A stretch of 17,918 nucleotides of DNA, from contig JAEZGH010000056.1 of the NCBI GenBank assembly GCA_023417065.1, forward strand, positions 1 to 17,918, in the 5' to 3' direction. Numbering within the stretch: position 1 is the first letter of the stretch; each line of letters begins with the position of its first letter. The notes below the pieces were generated by a model. The model was not told where the DNA came from, ran no database searches, and was given only the letters and a program-made list of their open reading frames with translations. Of the stretch, positions 13,770 through 17,918 are shown piece by piece. The position numbers and the translations under genes were made by a program. The DNA is from Bacteroidota bacterium. Its GTDB lineage: Bacteria; Bacteroidota; Bacteroidia; Cytophagales; Cyclobacteriaceae.

Positions 13770-15755
13770 ATGAAAACAGGTTACCGAATGTCGAATGTGC
13801 GATCCTGGATGATCACGCTGTCGGTTCTGGCAATAGCCCTGAATCTGAATGCCCAGTCAAACCCAGGCAATTCAAAAAAGAACATCAGCCCCGAGCTCTT
13901 CGGAATATTCTTCGAAGACATCAACTACTCCGCCGATGGTGGACTGTACGCCGAACTCGTACAAAACCGTTCCTTCGAATACAATCCTGCTGAACAACGG
14001 GACTGGCATCCGCTCTCCTACTGGGAATATCTGACACCCGGATTTTCCTATGGCAAGATCAGCGTCGAAAGCACCAGCCCCGTTCATCCCAATAACCCGC
14101 ACTACGTAAATCTCAAAGTTGAATTTGTAGGTAACTTTCCCGAGTTCAAAGGCGTCGCCGGCGTAGGATTAAAAAACGCAGGATTTGACTACATGCCCAT
14201 AAAAGCAGGTGATAAATACCTCTTCTCCATGTTTGCACGTCAACGCAGTGAAGAACCGGTTTCACTCATGATCAGCTTGCATACACCACAGGGCAACGTG
14301 ATCGCCGAAAATAAACTCTCAACGACGTCGCGCAGCTGGCAGAAATACAGCCTCGACCTTACTGCCGGATTAACAAGTGACAGCGCATCGCTGGTTATCC
14401 TGGCCGTAAGTAAAGGTGAGCTGGACATGGACGTGATTTCACTCTTCCCTGAGAAGACGTTCAAGAACAGACCTAACGGACTGCGACCCGACCTGGCTCA
14501 GGCTCTCGCCGACCTTAAACCCAGGTTTGTCAGATTCCCGGGCGGATGCCTCGTTCATGGCGATGGCGTCGGAAACATGTACCGCTGGAAGAACACGATC
14601 GGTCCTGTCGAGCAACGCGTGGAACAACGAAACCTATGGGGCTATCACCAAAGCGCCGGACTAGGATATTTCGAATACTTTCAGTTCTGTGAGGACATCG
14701 GCGCAAAACCCGTCCCGGTTGTGCCCGCCGCAGTAAGCTGCCAGAATTCGGGAGGTACATGGCGCATTAATGGCGTCGGTCAACAGGCGCTGCCCCTGGA
14801 AGATATGTCAGAATACATTCAGGAAATCCTTGACCTTATTGAATGGGCCAACGGACCAGCTACCTCTACATGGGGCGCCAAACGCGCCGAGGCCGGCCAC
14901 CCCGCTCCTTTTAACCTGCAATACATAGGTATTGGCAACGAAGACAAGATTACTCCCGAATTCGAAGCGCGCTTCAAGCTCATCTACCAGGCTGTGAAAA
15001 AGCTTCATCCTGAAATAACCCTTATCGGCACGTCGGGTCCATTCGCCGACGGTGAAGACTTCACGAAAGGCTGGGCACTGGCCGACGCACTAGCAGTACC
15101 GGTGGTGGATGAACACTACTATAAAGATCCGAAGTGGATGATGGAAAATCTGAACCGCTACGATGCTTATGACCGCAGCAAGGGGAAGGTATACCTGGGT
15201 GAATATGCATCATGGGGAAACCAACTGCAGAATGCTATTACCGAAGCCGCCTATATGATCGGACTCGAACGCAATGGCGATGTCGTCGTCATGGCATCTT
15301 ACGCTCCCCTGCTCGCGAAAAAGGAACACGTCCAATGGAAGACAAATATGATATTCTTTGACAACACAAGTTTTGTGCTCACACCAAACTATCACGTGCA
15401 ACGAATGTTTTCCGTCAATCAGGGGGACGTGTACTTCGACGACATCATCACGAAAGATCCCACAGACGTTACAGTGGCCGCGTCATGCATACAGGACAAC
15501 AAAACGAAAGATATCATCCTTAAGATGGTAAACACAGGTAGTGAACCCAAAACAATGAAAGTCAATCTGACCAGCTTCGGAAAGATAAATAGTGCTGCCG
15601 AAATAGAAGTACTCACTGGCGCGCCCGATGATGAAAATACATTTGACACGCCGTCGAAAGTAATGCCCGTGAAGAAAGCATTCAAAGCAGGAAAGACCTT
15701 TACTTACGATGCACCACCCATGTCGCTGACTGTATTCCGCATCAAGATCAAATAA
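13770..15755 (+). CDS. GH51 alpha-L-arabinofuranosidase, exported
   Basis: A 661-residue secreted glycoside hydrolase that removes terminal arabinofuranose from arabinoxylan, arabinan or arabinogalactan. The signal peptide ends near LNLNAQ (residue ~28); the in-frame ATG at residue 7 is another possible start. The GH51 opening ELFGIFFEDINYSADGG is at ~43. A carbohydrate-binding CBM4/9-like beta-sandwich follows at ~80-235. The catalytic barrel has RFVRFPGGC (~252), acid/base E391 in GIGNEDK and nucleophile E478 in YLGEYASWG, the standard retaining pair. The C-terminal arabinofuranosidase beta domain closes the protein to ~655. All key residues are intact. The acetylesterase gene begins 27 bp after the stop, so the two form an operon. 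No SusC/SusD gene lies in the window. Confidence 0.93.
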   Translation: MKTGYRMSNVRSWMITLSVLAIALNLNAQSNPGNSKKNISPELFGIFFEDINYSADGGLYAELVQNRSFEYNPAEQRDWHPLSYWEYLTPGFSYGKISVESTSPVHPNNPHYVNLKVEFVGNFPEFKGVAGVGLKNAGFDYMPIKAGDKYLFSMFARQRSEEPVSLMISLHTPQGNVIAENKLSTTSRSWQKYSLDLTAGLTSDSASLVILAVSKGELDMDVISLFPEKTFKNRPNGLRPDLAQALADLKPRFVRFPGGCLVHGDGVGNMYRWKNTIGPVEQRVEQRNLWGYHQSAGLGYFEYFQFCEDIGAKPVPVVPAAVSCQNSGGTWRINGVGQQALPLEDMSEYIQEILDLIEWANGPATSTWGAKRAEAGHPAPFNLQYIGIGNEDKITPEFEARFKLIYQAVKKLHPEITLIGTSGPFADGEDFTKGWALADALAVPVVDEHYYKDPKWMMENLNRYDAYDRSKGKVYLGEYASWGNQLQNAITEAAYMIGLERNGDVVVMASYAPLLAKKEHVQWKTNMIFFDNTSFVLTPNYHVQRMFSVNQGDVYFDDIITKDPTDVTVAASCIQDNKTKDIILKMVNTGSEPKTMKVNLTSFGKINSAAEIEVLTGAPDDENTFDTPSKVMPVKKAFKAGKTFTYDAPPMSLTVFRIKIK

Positions 15756-15782
15756 CCCACACGACGCAAAACTAACAACCTT

Positions 15783-17723
15783 ATGACCCTTTTAAGAAAA
15801 ACCCTGAAGCTGTTATTGCTCGCCCTCATTGCGCTGCCGGCAACAGCCCAGATCCGCCTGCCCAAACTTGTTGGCGATGGAATGGTCCTTCAACGTGACA
15901 CTAAAATAAGAATCTGGGGCTGGGCAGCTCCCGGTGAACAGGTTGCTGCTGAATTTCTCGGCAAGACGTACAATGCCACGGCTACACCCGATGGCAAGTG
16001 GGAGATCACACTTCCCGCACAAAAAGCTGGCGGTCCGCACGAGATGACCCTAAAGGCGAGTAACACCATTACCCTTCGCGACATCCTCATAGGTGACGTA
16101 TGGGTCTGCTCGGGGCAATCCAATATGGAGATGGCAATGATGGGCATCCGCGACAAGTATGCCGGGGATATTGCCTCGTCGGAAAACAAGTTCATTCGCC
16201 AGTTCCTCGTGCCGCGCAAACACATCTTCTCCAGGCCAATGCACGACCTGTCCGGCGGTTCATGGGTGAGCGCCGACCCAACAACGGTCCTTCAGTTCAC
16301 TGCTGTAGGATATTTCTTTGCCCGCGACCTCTACGACAAATACAAAGTGCCCATCGGATTAATCAACGCCACACTTGGCGGATCGCGTACCGAATCGTGG
16401 ATGAGCTTCGAATCCCTGAAGCCATATCCTACTCTCTACGAAGAAGCACAAAAGTTTCAGGATACTACAAACATCATCAAGACCAACGAAGAAGACCGCA
16501 CCCGCATCGCGGAATGGAACCAGCGGTCACGGGCAACGGATGCAGCATATGCAGATCCAGCAGGACCATGGAGCAAAGCGGACTTCGACGATAGTCAATG
16601 GGAGGAAATGGAAATACCATCGCTGTGGGCTAATAGTCCCCTCGGACAAATGAATGGTGTTGTATGGTTTCGCAGATCGTTCGACGTACCCGCGTCACTT
16701 GCAGGCAAGGCTGCGAAGCTTCCCTTCGGAAATATTGTCGAATCCGATTCCGTATTTATCAATGGCAAATTCATCGGGGGACGTCCTTCGCAATACATTC
16801 CACGGAATTATAACATCCCTGAAGGCCTGCTCAAGGCCGGCAAGAATACCATCGCCGTGCGTGTAGTCTGCCCGTCCGGAAATGGCGGCTTCGTCCCTCA
16901 GAAGGAATACGCCATTACAGGTGAAACAGAAAAAATTGATCTGTCCGGCAAATGGAAATACAAAGTCGGAGCCAAAATGGAAACACTCGTCGGACCATCA
17001 TTCATTCAATGGCGCTCAACGGGATTGTACAACGGTATGATTTCACCCTTGCTTCCCTACGCGATCAAGGGAGTGCTCTGGTACCAGGGTGAATCCAATA
17101 TAGGCCGCGAAAAGCAGCAGGTAACGCTCTTCCAGGATCTGATCAAGAGCTGGCGTGCAAAATGGAACGTCGGTGATTTCCCATTCCTCTTCGTGCAGCT
17201 GCCCAACTTCAACGAAGCTCACCAGGAACCTTCCGACGGCGGATGGGCACGGTTCAGAGAAGCTCAGAACGCAGCGTTATCGCTTCCTAATACGGGAATG
17301 GCAGTCACTATCGACGTAGGTGAATGGAATGACATCCACCCTGCAAATAAAAAAGACGTAGGGCTCCGTCTCGCTCTCGCCGCGCAGAAGGTAGCATATA
17401 AGGATAAAAATGTAGTTTACTCCGGACCAATCTACGATGGGATGCAGGTGAAAGGGAACAAGGTCATCGTGTCGTTTAAACATGTTGGCAGTGGTTTGAC
17501 TGCAAGAGGAGGCAACAACGTCAAGCAATTTGCCATCGCCGGAGCTGACAAGAAGTTTGTCTGGGCGGAAGCCAGAATCGAAAACGGTAATGTTGTTGTG
17601 TGGAGTGACAGCGTTGAAAAACCCGTAGCCGTCAGATATGCCTGGGCCGACAACCCCGAAGGCGCAAATCTGTTTAACAAAGAAGGCCTACCCGCGTCCC
17701 CTTTCAGAACAGATAACGATTAA
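15783..17723 (+). CDS. Sialate O-acetylesterase-type carbohydrate esterase (SASA domain), exported
   Basis: A 646-residue secreted esterase that removes acetyl groups from sugars. A signal peptide (LLLLALIALPATAQ) precedes a beta domain (~24-100: GDGMVLQRDTKIRIWGWA, then PDGKWEITLPA). The SGNH-type fold begins with VWVCSGQSNMEM, giving nucleophile S113. KGVLWYQGESN (~430) supplies the oxyanion Gly/Asn block, and D517/H519 in WNDIHP complete the triad. A galactose-binding-like jelly roll, as in GH2 enzymes, is inserted at ~275-385 (VVWFRRSFDVP, then SVFINGKFIGG). Homologs act on sialic acid or, in plant-polysaccharide loci, on acetylated xylan; next to a GH51 enzyme the latter is more likely. 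An IS3-type element begins within 140 bp of its stop. Confidence 0.9.
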   Translation: MTLLRKTLKLLLLALIALPATAQIRLPKLVGDGMVLQRDTKIRIWGWAAPGEQVAAEFLGKTYNATATPDGKWEITLPAQKAGGPHEMTLKASNTITLRDILIGDVWVCSGQSNMEMAMMGIRDKYAGDIASSENKFIRQFLVPRKHIFSRPMHDLSGGSWVSADPTTVLQFTAVGYFFARDLYDKYKVPIGLINATLGGSRTESWMSFESLKPYPTLYEEAQKFQDTTNIIKTNEEDRTRIAEWNQRSRATDAAYADPAGPWSKADFDDSQWEEMEIPSLWANSPLGQMNGVVWFRRSFDVPASLAGKAAKLPFGNIVESDSVFINGKFIGGRPSQYIPRNYNIPEGLLKAGKNTIAVRVVCPSGNGGFVPQKEYAITGETEKIDLSGKWKYKVGAKMETLVGPSFIQWRSTGLYNGMISPLLPYAIKGVLWYQGESNIGREKQQVTLFQDLIKSWRAKWNVGDFPFLFVQLPNFNEAHQEPSDGGWARFREAQNAALSLPNTGMAVTIDVGEWNDIHPANKKDVGLRLALAAQKVAYKDKNVVYSGPIYDGMQVKGNKVIVSFKHVGSGLTARGGNNVKQFAIAGADKKFVWAEARIENGNVVVWSDSVEKPVAVRYAWADNPEGANLFNKEGLPASPFRTDND

Positions 17724-17843
17724 TGAATCTGCTACTTCGTTAGACACCAGCGCATGCATGGTCTAAAGACTTAAACAAGTCGGTCTGGCGCACTATAATA
17801 CTCCCTAAAATTTAGACCACTGGTTAAGTTAAAAAACAACAAC

Positions 17844-17851
17844 TAACTTTG
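17844..17851 (+). promoter_or_regulatory. Possible -7 box of the IS transposase promoter
   Basis: TAACTTTG is an exact match to TAnnTTTG, ending 9 bp before the orfA ATG. The transcript would be almost leaderless. The expected -33 TTTG is poor (TGGTT near 17821). Confidence 0.4.
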
Positions 17852-17860
17852 TGGACGAAG

Positions 17861-17918
17861 ATGAAAAAAGAGAGAAGGAAATTTACCGCTGAATTTAAAG
17901 CGCGGGTCGCCATCGAAG
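17861..17918 (+). CDS. IS3-family transposase OrfA, N-terminal fragment
   Basis: Only 19 codons are inside the window: MKKERRKFTAEFKARVAIE. This is the opening of the helix-turn-helix OrfA protein of IS3-family elements (basic start, then KFTAEFKARVAIEA-type helix), which binds the element ends and is normally fused by -1 frameshift to the DDE transposase OrfB. The gene reads in the same direction as the esterase gene before it. Truncation is by the window edge, so intactness cannot be judged. Confidence 0.85.
   Translation, partial: MKKERRKFTAEFKARVAIE

Larger units (their letters stand above)
17759..17918 (+). mobile_element. Left end of an IS3-family insertion sequence (cut by window edge)
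   Basis: The orfA start at 17861 marks an insertion sequence whose body continues past the window. The left boundary is uncertain. TGGTCTAAA at 17759-17767 begins with TG, as IS3-family ends do, and is repeated inverted as TTTAGACCA at 17811-17819, so the terminus may be 17759 or lie nearer the gene. The other end is not visible and no target duplication can be checked. Confidence 0.55.

Overview
The window looks like a chromosomal segment from a Bacteroidota bacterium, probably Cytophagales or Chitinophagales-like. The evidence is Bacteroidota-type promoters (TTTG, about 19-20 nt, then a TAnnTTTG-like -7 box), lipoproteins whose mature N-terminus is an acidic export signal (for example CSKDE), a PepSY-like periplasmic protein, a SigZ-type sigma factor, and a GH51/acetylesterase pair. 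No rRNA, tRNA or CRISPR array was seen.

Layout. 1-554: the 3' end of an outer-membrane beta-barrel gene and its terminator. 712-7622 (+): a group of unfamiliar genes, namely two lipoproteins (712, 1518), a 1117-residue cytoplasmic helical protein with a possible SUKH-like N-terminal domain (2459), and a larger multi-domain surface lipoprotein (5946). 7803-10441 (+): a response regulator and TPR-sensor histidine kinase pair, whose 3' end overlaps by 41 bp with a convergent PepSY-like gene (10856-10401, -). 11194-12048 (+): an exported amidohydrolase. 12315-12371 (+): a possible 18-residue, five-cysteine micropeptide. 13438-12491 (-): arsR then sigZ, each with its own promoter and a matching operator. 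13770-17723 (+): exported GH51 alpha-L-arabinofuranosidase and a sialate-O-acetylesterase-type carbohydrate esterase, likely cooperating on arabinoxylan or similar decorated hemicellulose. 17861-17918: the start of an IS3-family transposase orfA, cut by the window edge.

The most interesting part is 12250-13480. An ArsR-type repressor with a CxC metal-site motif has a perfect palindrome over its own -7 box. A near copy of that palindrome (core ATCGTAA-N2-TTRCGAT) covers the -7 box of the sigZ promoter in the 57-bp gap between the two genes. ArsR and SigZ both end in cysteine-rich tails, and beyond sigZ lies the cysteine-rich mini-ORF with its own stacked inverted repeats. I infer a thiol- or metalloid-responsive circuit in which ArsR gates an alternative sigma factor. 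No ars resistance genes are present in the window.

A second theme is the intergenic DNA. Nearly every longer spacer from about 5.9 kb to 13.7 kb carries short degenerate repeats with a 7-bp period, in several sequence families. One of these forms a large nested hairpin (7632-7712). A separate 6-bp-period tract lies just beyond sigZ.
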